A stretch of 64,000 nucleotides of DNA from VXRD01 sp965232265. Its GTDB lineage: Bacteria > Latescibacterota > UBA2968. Shown here piece by piece: positions 16,017 through 25,582 of this stretch; position 1 is the stretch's first letter; each line of letters begins with the position of its first letter. The notes under the pieces were generated by a model. The model searched no databases. It had not been told where the DNA came from and was given only the letters and a program-made list of their open reading frames with translations. The DNA is taken from assembly GCA_965232265.1 (NCBI GenBank), contig CBDDPH010000002.1, positions 4,402,001 through 4,466,000 of the forward strand. Direction: 5' to 3'. Both the position numbers and the translations under genes were made by a program.

Positions 16017-17768
16017 TCACCGCTGATCCCACAACTGCCGCATCTCCGCACTCGATTCGAGCAACTCGTCCAGCGTGCCTATGCCCTCAATACGGCCATT
16101 TTTCAGAACCACAATTTGGTCTGCACGGCGAAGCGCGGGACGGCGATGGGAAACCACGAGACAGGTCGCCCTGCGATGTTCAAAAACGCGCCGCCAGAGA
16201 ACGCGCTCGGTTTCGACATCCAGTGCAGAAGACAAATCGTCAAAAACCAGAAGTTCGGGATCGCGAATAAACATACGCGCGGCAGCGGTGCGCTGAATTT
16301 GACCGCCTGATAGTTTGACACCACGCGGCCCAACAATCGTATCCAGACCGTTTTCAAGGGTGGGAATATCGGTCTCCATAACACCATTGTAAAGCGCGTG
16401 TTCGAGTGCTCGTGGATCATCGGGCAATCCCAAAAGAATATTATCGCGCAAAGACTCGCTAAAAAGACGCGGAACCTGCGGCGTATAAGCACAGCGAGGC
16501 GGCGTAAAAAAAGTTTTGGGATCCGCGACCTTCTCGCCATTCCAGAAAATATCCCCACTCGCAAGCGGAAGAACACCCATAAGCGCGCGGATAAGCGTGG
16601 TCTTTCCCGATCCGATTTGCCCCGTAATAACCGTAAACGATCCAGCGGGAATGACGAGATCAATATCGTAAATCCCATTTGTGGATTTGGGATAAACATA
16701 AGTCATGTTGCGAACGGTGAGTGCGCCGAGCCTGTCCGATTCCGCACGGGGTGGCAAGACCAGCCCATCGGGTTCTCTATTGAGATAAACATCCGTGTGT
16801 TGAGAAATGCGTTCGCGGGGCATATCTTCAATCGTATAAGCCATCCGAAAATAAGAAACTTCGGCACGCTTGTGATTGGTGAGCAGGGTCCCAAGCAAGG
16901 AACCGCTTCGGGCGACCTGACCGACATAAGTGGCAAAAAGAGCCATATCGCCAACCGTGAACGCGCCCGATTTCATTTTTTCCGCCACGAGAATCAGGAT
17001 AACGCCCGTGGCAATATGCCCCAGATTGAAATTGATCGAACTCAGAATCTGAGTGAAGAGATTGTCAATAAGCGTGGAGATACGACGCGCATCATTGAGT
17101 TTTCGAAAATGGTCAATCACATGGGCGTGCGTGGTGGCGACTTTGACAGCGAGGATAGATTGAAACATCTCATTGATAAAATTGGTAGATCGCTCTGTTG
17201 CAACCCGCTGCGCGGTGCGGTATTTGTGAATATAGTTGCGGGCAAAATCCACAACAATAACCACACCTATCGCCGGTATAATCGTGATAAAAGTGATATA
17301 GGGATCAATACTCGACATATAAAAAATGGCGAGCACCGCAAATACGAGATTGCCCCACATGTGGATATAGCGATTGAGGTATTGAATAATGCCCAACACA
17401 TCGTCTCGGAATCGGTTGGTCACCTCGCCAGAAGCGGTGGAAATCTTTCCCGGATCTCGAACTTCCAGAATGGCAGTCATAAGATTTTTCCGCAAAAGTG
17501 TCTCGATGGCATACCACCAGCGCGGCCATGCAAAAGCCGAACCAAAAAGGGCCATGCGGTCGCCAATCTCAACAGCGACAAAAAGCGCGACAAGCGACCA
17601 GGCGGTGAACCCGGCCTCGGCCTGACCGGTGAGCGCGTCGAAAAACCCCTTCATAATAACGCCCGCGAGAAAGGGCACAATATCGTCGATACCGCGAAAA
17701 AATATCGTAGTCAAAAAAAGTCCGGGTCGGAACTTGAGCAGCCGCCAAGTCGTTTGCCCCATCGTCAT
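16017..17768 (-). CDS. ABC exporter half-transporter with degenerate Walker B (subunit B)
   Basis: 583 residues: about six membrane helices (roughly 15-300), then a nucleotide-binding domain with Walker A GQIGSGKTT, canonical signature LSGGQIQRT, Walker B LLVFDDLSSALD and H-loop VVSHRR. The catalytic Glu after Walker B is Asp here. Its start overlaps the stop of the partner gene by four bases. The partner keeps the Glu but has a non-canonical signature, the exact complement expected of a heterodimeric exporter with one degenerate ATP site. The cargo (lipid, drug or peptide) is unknown. Confidence 0.92.
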   Translation of the reverse strand: MTMGQTTWRLLKFRPGLFLTTIFFRGIDDIVPFLAGVIMKGFFDALTGQAEAGFTAWSLVALFVAVEIGDRMALFGSAFAWPRWWYAIETLLRKNLMTAILEVRDPGKISTASGEVTNRFRDDVLGIIQYLNRYIHMWGNLVFAVLAIFYMSSIDPYITFITIIPAIGVVIVVDFARNYIHKYRTAQRVATERSTNFINEMFQSILAVKVATTHAHVIDHFRKLNDARRISTLIDNLFTQILSSINFNLGHIATGVILILVAEKMKSGAFTVGDMALFATYVGQVARSGSLLGTLLTNHKRAEVSYFRMAYTIEDMPRERISQHTDVYLNREPDGLVLPPRAESDRLGALTVRNMTYVYPKSTNGIYDIDLVIPAGSFTVITGQIGSGKTTLIRALMGVLPLASGDIFWNGEKVADPKTFFTPPRCAYTPQVPRLFSESLRDNILLGLPDDPRALEHALYNGVMETDIPTLENGLDTIVGPRGVKLSGGQIQRTAAARMFIRDPELLVFDDLSSALDVETERVLWRRVFEHRRATCLVVSHRRPALRRADQIVVLKNGRIEGIGTLDELLESSAEMRQLWDQR

Positions 17769-19591
17769 GCGATAAGCTCCTCCAGACCCGTATTGAGCAG
17801 GCGTGAAAACCGCGAATTTGGATCTGCGACGAGATCTTTGCGAAGGCCAAATTCACCCACCTGCCCGTCGTCGAGAATGAGAATATTATCCACGCGCTCT
17901 ACGGTCTCAAGGCGATGCGCGATAATAATACCCGTGCGATTTTGCAACAGGCGTTCCACCGCAAAATTGATATTCTGCTCGGTTGCGGGATCGAGCCGCG
18001 ATGAAGGCTCGTCCAAAATGACCAGACCGGGGTCCTTGAGAAAAACGCGGACAAAGGCGAGCAACTGGGCTTCGCCAGCCGAAAGACTGCCTGAGACGAG
18101 CTCGGTATCCAATCCCCCAGGCAATGAGGCATACCATGCACCGAGGCCGAGGTCATCGAGCATAGCAACGATTTTTTTATCCGAAACATCGGGCCGAAAA
18201 AGGGTGAGATTGTCGCGTACGCTGGCATTGAAAAGTTGTACATCCTGCGTAACGAGACCAACGTGCTGCCGCAAATCATCGAGCAAAATATCCCGGATAT
18301 TTTGATCCCCAATGCGAATTTGTCCGCGTTGAATATCGTAAAAGCGAAAGAGCAAGCGAGTAATCGTAGTCTTGCCACTACCCGTGCGCCCCAACAAGCC
18401 GAGGGTTTTGCCGGGATCGAGCGAAAAGGAAATATTCCGCAAAACCGAATCGCCAGGGTTATACGCAAAATGGACATTCTCAAACGCAATACCCAAAGGC
18501 ATTACCTCGAGTTTACCAGAAGGAGTGGCTAATTTTTCACTCCCATCCAGAATGCGGGTCTGGATGCGGTGGAGTTCTTCAATGCGTTTAAGCCCGGCGG
18601 TTGCGCGTTGCAAATCATTGATCTGCTGACTAATTTGAAAAAGCGGTTCTCGCAACATCGACGTATAGTGAAAAATGAGAAAAACCGCGCCAATTGTAAA
18701 CGTACCCTCCCGATAAAGCCAGATACCCATGCCCATTGCAAGCGCGTAACCGAGCGCGAACATAATACCCGTAATCGCACGCAACCCCTCGCTCATAATT
18801 TCGGATTTCTTCACGCGGGCAAAAACGCCGTTATTGACCCCGTAAAACCGATTCACAGTATAGTCGCCTGCGCCATTTGTGCGGATATCTTCAAGGCCGA
18901 GCAATCGCTCTTCGATAAAACCGTACAAACGCGCATAACTCTCGCGTTCAGCCGTGTAAATGGGCACGGCAATATTGCGCGTGAGATTAAAAACAACAAA
19001 GGCGAGAATCGAAAAAGCGGTCAACGCGACCCCCACGCGCCAATCTTCGCGAAAGACGAGAATGAGAACGCCCAAAAGAAAAAATGCGCTCCCAATAACA
19101 TGGATGACAAATTGCGAAAAAAAATTGGAAAGTGCCGTCGTATCCCCGTCAACGCGCTCGATCATCTCGCCCGGCGTATGCGCGTGGTGAAAGCCCATAT
19201 CGAGATTGAGACAGTGGTGCGCGAGCGTGTTCCGCATCTGATTCGTCGCACGCCAGCCCACATCTTGTCCCAAATAAGAACTCACAATTTGCACGCCCTG
19301 GCGAATAATGCCAATGGCGAGAAAGGCAATACCCGCCCAGATCAAATTTTGCACGGCACCATCTGACTGCGCCGTATCGATAAAATAACGGACAATTTGG
19401 GGATTCAGCAGATTGAGACCAATGCCCGTGAACATGAAAACGCCGAGCAAAACAACGCGCTTCCAATGAGGGCGAAGATAGCGTATCAGGAGGGTGGCAT
19501 AATGCCTGAGAGGGACGCGTTCCAAGAAGATTCCCGAAGTGGGTAAAAAAGATGGGCATCCAAATCGTTCAAAGTTCTTGAAAATTACCAT
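17765..19591 (-). CDS. ABC exporter half-transporter with non-canonical signature (subunit A)
   Basis: Up to 608 residues: six membrane helices followed by an ATPase domain with Walker A LGRTGSGKTT, signature LSAGEAQLL (instead of LSGGQ), Walker B LVILDEPSSRLD with the catalytic Glu present, and H-loop IIAHRLE. It pairs with the next gene, whose stop/start overlap (ATGA) secures equal synthesis. The start is uncertain: the ATG at 19591 lacks a ribosome-binding site and a TTG about 65 bases downstream (LERVPLRHY) also fits. It is divergently oriented to the gene at 19658. Confidence 0.9.
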   Translation of the reverse strand: MVIFKNFERFGCPSFLPTSGIFLERVPLRHYATLLIRYLRPHWKRVVLLGVFMFTGIGLNLLNPQIVRYFIDTAQSDGAVQNLIWAGIAFLAIGIIRQGVQIVSSYLGQDVGWRATNQMRNTLAHHCLNLDMGFHHAHTPGEMIERVDGDTTALSNFFSQFVIHVIGSAFFLLGVLILVFREDWRVGVALTAFSILAFVVFNLTRNIAVPIYTAERESYARLYGFIEERLLGLEDIRTNGAGDYTVNRFYGVNNGVFARVKKSEIMSEGLRAITGIMFALGYALAMGMGIWLYREGTFTIGAVFLIFHYTSMLREPLFQISQQINDLQRATAGLKRIEELHRIQTRILDGSEKLATPSGKLEVMPLGIAFENVHFAYNPGDSVLRNISFSLDPGKTLGLLGRTGSGKTTITRLLFRFYDIQRGQIRIGDQNIRDILLDDLRQHVGLVTQDVQLFNASVRDNLTLFRPDVSDKKIVAMLDDLGLGAWYASLPGGLDTELVSGSLSAGEAQLLAFVRVFLKDPGLVILDEPSSRLDPATEQNINFAVERLLQNRTGIIIAHRLETVERVDNILILDDGQVGEFGLRKDLVADPNSRFSRLLNTGLEELIA

Positions 19592-19657
19592 GTCGCATGT
19601 TAATTTCCAAATAAAATTTAATCACTAACGCTGCAATCCAACTTTTCTTTGAGTGAA

Positions 19658-20938
19658 ATGACCCCCAAACTCATTCTAAAAAATACTGGCCTCGACATCC
19701 ACTGGGAAAAATCTGTCGCAACCTTCCCCGGCGATCTTCCCTTTCTTCAGCCCGAAGCCATCCGCGAAAATGGCGACTGGGCAAATCTTCCGCCCAACGC
19801 CATAGACTTCGCAATCCGCGCCGCCCAAAAAATCGCCACAGACTTCGACCTCGCGCTCATGGCCTGGCATGCCCATCGACTCCTCTTCATCGACAAAAGC
19901 ATCCAAAACGCCGCAACCCGCGACTGGCCCCTCCTCGCCCCCGTACTCGGCAATGACGGCGGCGCCTTTTATCTTCTCATCGCGCTCTCGGGCATACCCC
20001 AACTCCGCACCTACCACCAATCGCGCAACATCCCCGAACACATCACCCGCCTCACCTGCCGCGACACGTACGTCTGGGCGCAACAATACCACGACATCGG
20101 CGTCTTCAAAAACAATCGTTTCTTCCACCCGGGTGCCCCCGGCGCATGGGGATTGTGTACGCGCATCTTGCCCTGGCTACTCGGCCATCTCAACGGCGAC
20201 CTCTATCGCGTAGGACGCCTGCAATACAAAATAGGACCCTTTCGCCAGAAAATGCACGCCTACCGCCATCGCACCTCTACACATCTGTGTCTCCTGTGCG
20301 AATCCGGATTGGAATTTCGCACCGACGGCAACTTCAACGGCGCGGGCGGAAGGGAAGATCCAGAGCCATGGACATCCGAACTCACCGAAACCGCGACCCA
20401 TATCATCGGCAACCCCATACACCCCAACGGCCACGCACAACGCCAGCCGGTCAACCTCCCGCGCTCTCACTGGAATTGCGTCCTCACCCAAGGCGATCCC
20501 ATCCTCGAAATTCACATCCCCGAAGACGGACCCATGGCATTTGAAAATTGTGGCGACTCCCTCCGCCAGGTCGCCAAATTCTTCCCCAAACACTTCCCCG
20601 ACCGCCCCTTCAAAGCGATCTGTTGCACATCTTGGTTGCTCGACCCCACGTATCAGCACTTACTCGCCAAAAATTCCAACATCGCCCGCTTCCAGCGCGA
20701 ATGTTATCTCTTCCCACTCAACTCGCGTAGCAAATACAGCAGCCTCGACCGCATCTTTGGCCCATACGTCCACGACCTCTCCACAGCCCCACGCGACAGC
20801 AGCATGAGAGCCGCAGTACTCGATCACATCGACAACGGCGGATGCCTCATCAGCGGCGGCTGTCTCCTCTGGACAGACCACCTCGACAAATGGGGCACCC
20901 AATTTTATCTCCATCAATCTTCTACTCCCCAAAGTTGA
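19658..20938 (+). CDS. GNAT-like acyltransferase-domain protein (NAT_N / GNAT_C type)
   Basis: About 426 residues. The C-terminal third (EIHIPEDGPMAFENCGDSL, then FFPKHFPDRPFKAICCTSWLLDPTY) fits the GNAT-like C-terminal domain, with its C-x-SWLLDP stretch, and the N-terminal half fits the matching acyltransferase N-terminal domain. No transmembrane or signal segment. Its role is unknown. The ATG at 19658 is used; a TTG nine bases earlier is possible and neither has a strong ribosome-binding site. It is followed after 90 bases by an ABC-2 exporter operon on the same strand. Confidence 0.72.
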   Translation: MTPKLILKNTGLDIHWEKSVATFPGDLPFLQPEAIRENGDWANLPPNAIDFAIRAAQKIATDFDLALMAWHAHRLLFIDKSIQNAATRDWPLLAPVLGNDGGAFYLLIALSGIPQLRTYHQSRNIPEHITRLTCRDTYVWAQQYHDIGVFKNNRFFHPGAPGAWGLCTRILPWLLGHLNGDLYRVGRLQYKIGPFRQKMHAYRHRTSTHLCLLCESGLEFRTDGNFNGAGGREDPEPWTSELTETATHIIGNPIHPNGHAQRQPVNLPRSHWNCVLTQGDPILEIHIPEDGPMAFENCGDSLRQVAKFFPKHFPDRPFKAICCTSWLLDPTYQHLLAKNSNIARFQRECYLFPLNSRSKYSSLDRIFGPYVHDLSTAPRDSSMRAAVLDHIDNGGCLISGGCLLWTDHLDKWGTQFYLHQSSTPQS

Positions 20939-21027
20939 CATCTTCCCAAACACATATTACCTTTTTCCCAACCTCCGTTCCCGTCTCCAAGCAGTCAGCC
21001 CGCCCAACCCCTTAATTCTTAATTCCC

Positions 21028-22002
21028 ATGCCCAACGCCCCCGACATCGCCGTTCAAAATCTCCGAAAAACCTATGAAGTGCCCCAGCGAGAACCTGGAC
21101 TGAGCGCAGCCATCAAAAGCCTCGTCTCGCGCACCACACGCGACGTCGAAGCCGTCAAAAACATCTCCTTTGACGTTGCCCCAGGCGAAATCGTCGGATT
21201 CTTGGGGCCCAATGGCGCCGGCAAAACCACCACCCTCAAAATGCTCTCGGGCTTGCTCCACCCCACAACCGGCGAAATCTCAGTCATTGGACACATCCCT
21301 TATGTACGCCGCAAAGACTTCCTCAACCGCATCACCCTCGTCATGGGCCAGCGCAACCAGCTCATGTGGGACATCCCCGTAGCCGACTCATTTGAACGCA
21401 ACCGCGCGATCTACCGCATTTCTCACGGCGAATACAACAAAACCCTCGACGAACTCAACGCCTTACTCGACCTGAGCGGCTTGCTTTCCAAACCCGTACG
21501 CAACCTCTCATTGGGCGAACGCATGAAATGCGAAATCGCCGCAGCCTTGCTCCATCGTCCACAGATCCTCTTCCTCGACGAACCCACCATTGGCCTCGAC
21601 GTCACCATGCAACGCCACATCCGCGCCTTCCTGGGCGAATACAACCGCCGCCACAGCGCCACCGTATTGCTCACTTCGCATTACATGGCCGATGTCGAAG
21701 CTCTGTGCAAGCGCGTCATTGTCATTCACCACGGCGAACTGCTCTTCGACGGCAATTTGAGCACACTCATCGAACGCTTTTCCCCTCACAAAACCATAGT
21801 TGTCGATCTCGAAACCGAACGCGCCGACCTCTCCTCCTACGGCGAAGTCGTCACCGCCGAGGGCAACAGCGTAACCCTGCGCGTACCCAAAACAAAAACC
21901 GCCGATGTCACCGGAAAATTGCTCGCCAACTTGCCCGTCATCGACCTCACAGTTGAAGATCCACCCATAGAAGAAGTCATCGAACAGGTATTTTCAATAT
22001 GA
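21028..22002 (+). CDS. ABC-2 type exporter ATPase
   Basis: 324 residues with Walker A GPNGAGKTTT, signature LSLGERMKCE, Walker B ILFLDEPTIGLD and switch His in LLTSHYMADVE, plus a C-terminal 80-residue regulatory tail. This type pairs with two small permeases of the DUF990/ABC-2 group, as here. The 70-residue extension before Walker A (SLVSRTTRDVEAVKNIS) is typical of that group. It energises export of an unknown compound. A TTAATTC microrepeat fills the leader just before the ATG. Confidence 0.93.
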   Translation: MPNAPDIAVQNLRKTYEVPQREPGLSAAIKSLVSRTTRDVEAVKNISFDVAPGEIVGFLGPNGAGKTTTLKMLSGLLHPTTGEISVIGHIPYVRRKDFLNRITLVMGQRNQLMWDIPVADSFERNRAIYRISHGEYNKTLDELNALLDLSGLLSKPVRNLSLGERMKCEIAAALLHRPQILFLDEPTIGLDVTMQRHIRAFLGEYNRRHSATVLLTSHYMADVEALCKRVIVIHHGELLFDGNLSTLIERFSPHKTIVVDLETERADLSSYGEVVTAEGNSVTLRVPKTKTADVTGKLLANLPVIDLTVEDPPIEEVIEQVFSI

Positions 22003-22042
22003 AAGCCATCAGCGATCAGCTTTTAGCTATCCACTATCCACT

Positions 22043-22846
22043 ATGAACTATTATACCGCCATCTACTGGGCCTTTTTCAAGACTTCATTGCTCGAACAAT
22101 TTCAATATCGCGCCGCCATGGCGATATGGATGATCGGCCGCATACTCGAACCCATCATCTACCTCACCGTATGGACGACAGTCGCCCACGCACGCGGAGG
22201 CAGTGTGGGATCCTATTCGCCAGCCGACTTTGCCGCTTATTACATCGTACTCATGCTCGTCAACCAATTCACCTTCTCCTGGATCATGCACACATACGAC
22301 TTTCGCATTCGCCAGGGCGAACTCTCCAACTTCTTGCTCAAACCCATACACCCCATACACGCGGACATTGCCGAGAACATCGCGTACAAAGTCATGACCG
22401 CCGTCATCATTTTTCCCACGGCAATATTGCTCTTCCTTCTCTTTGACCCCAATCTCGCCTTTCACATCCAGACATTCGCCGTCTTTTTACTCGCATTGGG
22501 CATAGCGTTCCTCATGCGATTCTTCATCGAGTGGACCCTCGCCCTCGTCGCCTTTTGGACCACGCGCAACGAAGCCATCAACCAGATGTACTTCACACTC
22601 GGCCTATTTCTTTCAGGACGCATCGCACCCATTGACCTGCTACCGGGTGCCATCCAAACCCTCGCCGATGCGCTCCCCTTTCGCTGGGCGGTCGCGTTCC
22701 CGGTCGAACTCATGCTCGGTCGCCTTTCGCAAGAACAGATCTGGAACGGATTCACCATGCAAACCGTTTGGCTCCTCGCGGGTTTTCTATTAATCCAGCT
22801 CACCTGGCGATTGGGAATAAAAAAATACTCGGCAGTTGGATCGTGA
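22043..22846 (+). CDS. ABC-2 type exporter permease, first
   Basis: 267 residues with six predicted membrane helices and the ABC-2 cytoplasmic pattern RIRQGELSNFLLKPIHP, which matches the G-x-L/F-x-x-x-L-x-K-P motif of DUF990-type permeases. It follows the ATPase gene by 40 bases; that gap is filled with ATCAGC/CTATCC microrepeats up to the ATG. It forms the membrane pore with the next permease. Confidence 0.9.
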   Translation: MNYYTAIYWAFFKTSLLEQFQYRAAMAIWMIGRILEPIIYLTVWTTVAHARGGSVGSYSPADFAAYYIVLMLVNQFTFSWIMHTYDFRIRQGELSNFLLKPIHPIHADIAENIAYKVMTAVIIFPTAILLFLLFDPNLAFHIQTFAVFLLALGIAFLMRFFIEWTLALVAFWTTRNEAINQMYFTLGLFLSGRIAPIDLLPGAIQTLADALPFRWAVAFPVELMLGRLSQEQIWNGFTMQTVWLLAGFLLIQLTWRLGIKKYSAVGS

Positions 22847-22970
22847 ACCCGTGACGGGCAGGTTGAACTGGTCTGGAACAGGTTTGAAAACTGCCCCTAC
22901 CGTGGATTTTTTGCTTCTACAAGGGCGGTTTCAAAAATTTTAAAACGGCTTCTCAATTCTTAATTCTACC

Positions 22971-23756
22971 ATGTACTACTTAAAACTGATATGGACCTTC
23001 TTCCGCATTGGCATCCTCAACGAAATGGCCTATCGCGTGAACTTCTACGTCCAACTCCTGCAATCTCTCCTCAGCCTGGGCACAGCCATCGCGGGCTTGG
23101 CAATCGTGTTTTCACACACCGATACCCTCGGCGGATGGCAGGCCGTCGATATCCTCTCACTACTCGGTATATTTATGTTCGTAGGCGGCGTAATCGGCAT
23201 GGTCATAAATCCCAGCATGAGCCAGCTCATGGACGATGTGCGACGCGGCATATTTGACTACACCCTCACCAAACCGTGCGACGCACAATTCCTCGCCAGC
23301 ATCTCGCAAATCCGCGTATGGCGGCTCACTGATATTCTACTCGGCGCGGGCGTGCTCATAGCCGCGCTGATCTATCGGGGACTCGATATTGGACCGCGTG
23401 AAGCCCTCGCCTTCGCCTTTGTTCTCTGTACCGGGGGCAGCATCATCTACAGCTTCTGGCTCATGCTCGCCACCCTCACCTTCTGGTTCTTACGCATCGA
23501 AAACATCCTCCACATCTTTCAAAGCATGTACGAAGCCGGCCGCTGGCCTATTGGCATCTATCCCCACTGGCTGCGTTATATCCTCACATTCCTCGTACCC
23601 GTGGCATTTGCCATCACCGTACCCGCGGAAGCACTCTCAGGTCGCCTGACATCCGAAGGCATGGTCACATCTGGCTTGCTGTGTGCCTTTCTCCTCGTCT
23701 TCTCGCGCTGGTTCTGGAAACGCGGCCTTAAAAACTATTCCGGCGCATCGGCATAA
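22971..23756 (+). CDS. ABC-2 type exporter permease, second (DUF990-like)
   Basis: 261 residues and six hydrophobic helices. The loop DDVRRGIFDYTLTKPCDAQF carries the same G-x-x-D-x-x-L-x-K-P signature as the first permease, showing the two are paralogous halves of one channel. The 124-base gap before it contains a diverged copy of the GGGCAGGTT... /...ACTGCCC repeat and a TTAATTC microrepeat but no gene. Confidence 0.9.
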   Translation: MYYLKLIWTFFRIGILNEMAYRVNFYVQLLQSLLSLGTAIAGLAIVFSHTDTLGGWQAVDILSLLGIFMFVGGVIGMVINPSMSQLMDDVRRGIFDYTLTKPCDAQFLASISQIRVWRLTDILLGAGVLIAALIYRGLDIGPREALAFAFVLCTGGSIIYSFWLMLATLTFWFLRIENILHIFQSMYEAGRWPIGIYPHWLRYILTFLVPVAFAITVPAEALSGRLTSEGMVTSGLLCAFLLVFSRWFWKRGLKNYSGASA

Positions 23757-23813
23757 TCGTCATGCCCGTTTGACTTTCCAGATTCTATCGGCTATTTTAT
23801 GCCTGCTTTTAAG

Positions 23814-23835
23814 TTAGTGGTTAGTGGTTAGTTAC
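23814..23835. repeat. GTTAGTG microrepeat
   Basis: Three tandem units of (G)TTAGTGG fill part of the leader between the ABC-2 permease and the isomerase-like gene. Confidence 0.6.
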
Positions 23836-23922
23836 CCATGCAACCAGGCCACATTAAAGCACTGCGGAATGACATCGTTGCACACGGTTCTTCAATTTTT
23901 AATTCACATAAGGAGTTTCACA

Positions 23923-25581
23923 ATGGCGTACCAACTTCCCGAACTCGCCGAACCCGAAGCACCTAAAAAAAACGAAGTCGTACTCATTGCCAACGGCGAC
24001 CTGCGCTTATCTGCCAACCAGATGTGCTGGCCCGCACAAGAAGCAATGGAAAAAACCATCAGAGCCGCAATCCAACGCGAAGGATGGACAGTCCGCCGCG
24101 GACACCCCTACAAACAAGACGAGGAACACGGCTTTATCGGATCGCAAAAAGAGGGCATGGCCGTCTTCAAAAACATCCATCCCGACGCCCCCCTCATCGT
24201 AGCCGAAGCCGTCTGGCAATACAGCCACCACGTACTTCACGGACTGACCTCACACCGCGGCCCCATCCTCACCCTTGCCAACTGGTCTGGACAATGGCCC
24301 GGCCTCGTCGGCATGCTCAACCTCAACGGCTCCCTCACCAAAGCCGGCGTTGAATACAGCACCCTGTGGAGCCTGGACTTTACTGACGACTTCTTCAAAC
24401 GCGGCCTGCGCGAATGGCTCACCAACGGCAGCGTCACCCACGACACCTCCCATGTACGCGACGCCAACACCTTCCGCCTGCCCGAAGCCGAGGCGCAACT
24501 CGGACAGGCACTCGCCGAACAACTCCAACGCGAAAAAGCCATTATGGGCGTCTTTGACGAAGGTTGCATGGGCATGTTCAACGCCATCATTCCCGACCAC
24601 TTGCTCAATCCCACAGGCGTCTTCAAAGAACGCCTCTCGCAATCTGCGCTCTGGGCAGAAATGCAAACCGTCACAGATGCAGAAGCCAGCGTTATTCGCG
24701 CCTGGCTCGAAGGCAAGGGCCTCACCTTTGTCACCGGCACAAATGCAACTGATGAACTCACCGACGACCAGATCGCAATGCAATGCAAAATGTATATTGC
24801 CGCCGTACGCATAGCCGATGACTTTGGTTGCGCCACCATTGGCATTCAATATCAACAGGGTCTCAAAGACCTGTGCCCGGCGTCTGATCTGGTCGAAGGC
24901 ATTCTCAACAACGCAGATCGCCCCCCGGTCAAAGCGCGTGCCAATGGACAGGTCCTCTACGAAGGCGAAGCACTCCCGCATTTCAACGAAGTCGATGAAT
25001 GCGCCGGCCTCGACGGCCTGATCACCAACCGGATATGGAAAGCACTGGAGCAGCCACCCGAAAACACCCTGCACGACCTGCGCTGGGGCGAACACTATCG
25101 GGGAAATGGCATCGACGACTACGTATGGGTCTTCCTCATCTCTGGCGGCGCACCACCTGCACACTATATCGACGGGTACAAAGGCACCTCTTCCGAACGC
25201 CAGCCCAACATGTATTTCCCCCTCGGCGGCGGTACCTGCAAAGGCGTGAGCAAACCCGGCGAAATCGTCTGGAGCCGCATCTTTGTTCAAAATGACGAAC
25301 TGCACATGGACATTGGCCGCGGTGGCGTCGTCGAACTTCCACAAATAGAAACCGACCGCCGCTGGCGTGCCACCACCCCGCAGTGGCCCATTATGCACGC
25401 CGTCACCTACGGCATCTCCCGCGATCAGATGATGGCGCGCCACAAAGCCAACCACATCCAGGTCGCATACACCGAATCTGCACAGGCCGCCAACAACGCG
25501 CTGGCCGTAAAAATCGCCATGATGCAAGCGTTGGGCGTCAAAGTTCATCTGTGTGGCACACATAACGGATTGGTGGATTAA
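23923..25581 (+). CDS. L-fucose isomerase-like protein
   Basis: About 552 residues. The start at 23923 has AAGGAG upstream; an in-frame upstream extension is unsupported. The architecture fits the L-fucose/L-arabinose isomerase superfamily: an N-terminal Rossmann-like half (VVLIANGDLRLSANQMCWP), a middle domain with candidate metal ligands in GVFDEGCMGMFNA and QYQQGLKDLCPASD, and a C-terminal barrel with FPLGGGTCKG and the substrate His in VHLCGTHNGLVD. Presumably it interconverts an aldose and ketose; the sugar is not clear. It overlaps no other gene and ends one base before the next start. Confidence 0.82.
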   Translation: MAYQLPELAEPEAPKKNEVVLIANGDLRLSANQMCWPAQEAMEKTIRAAIQREGWTVRRGHPYKQDEEHGFIGSQKEGMAVFKNIHPDAPLIVAEAVWQYSHHVLHGLTSHRGPILTLANWSGQWPGLVGMLNLNGSLTKAGVEYSTLWSLDFTDDFFKRGLREWLTNGSVTHDTSHVRDANTFRLPEAEAQLGQALAEQLQREKAIMGVFDEGCMGMFNAIIPDHLLNPTGVFKERLSQSALWAEMQTVTDAEASVIRAWLEGKGLTFVTGTNATDELTDDQIAMQCKMYIAAVRIADDFGCATIGIQYQQGLKDLCPASDLVEGILNNADRPPVKARANGQVLYEGEALPHFNEVDECAGLDGLITNRIWKALEQPPENTLHDLRWGEHYRGNGIDDYVWVFLISGGAPPAHYIDGYKGTSSERQPNMYFPLGGGTCKGVSKPGEIVWSRIFVQNDELHMDIGRGGVVELPQIETDRRWRATTPQWPIMHAVTYGISRDQMMARHKANHIQVAYTESAQAANNALAVKIAMMQALGVKVHLCGTHNGLVD

Positions 25582-25582
25582 A

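Noticed and set aside
16398..18305. 635-residue open frame on the plus strand
   Set aside because: Antisense shadow of the ABC exporter pair, with low-complexity composition and no ribosome-binding site.
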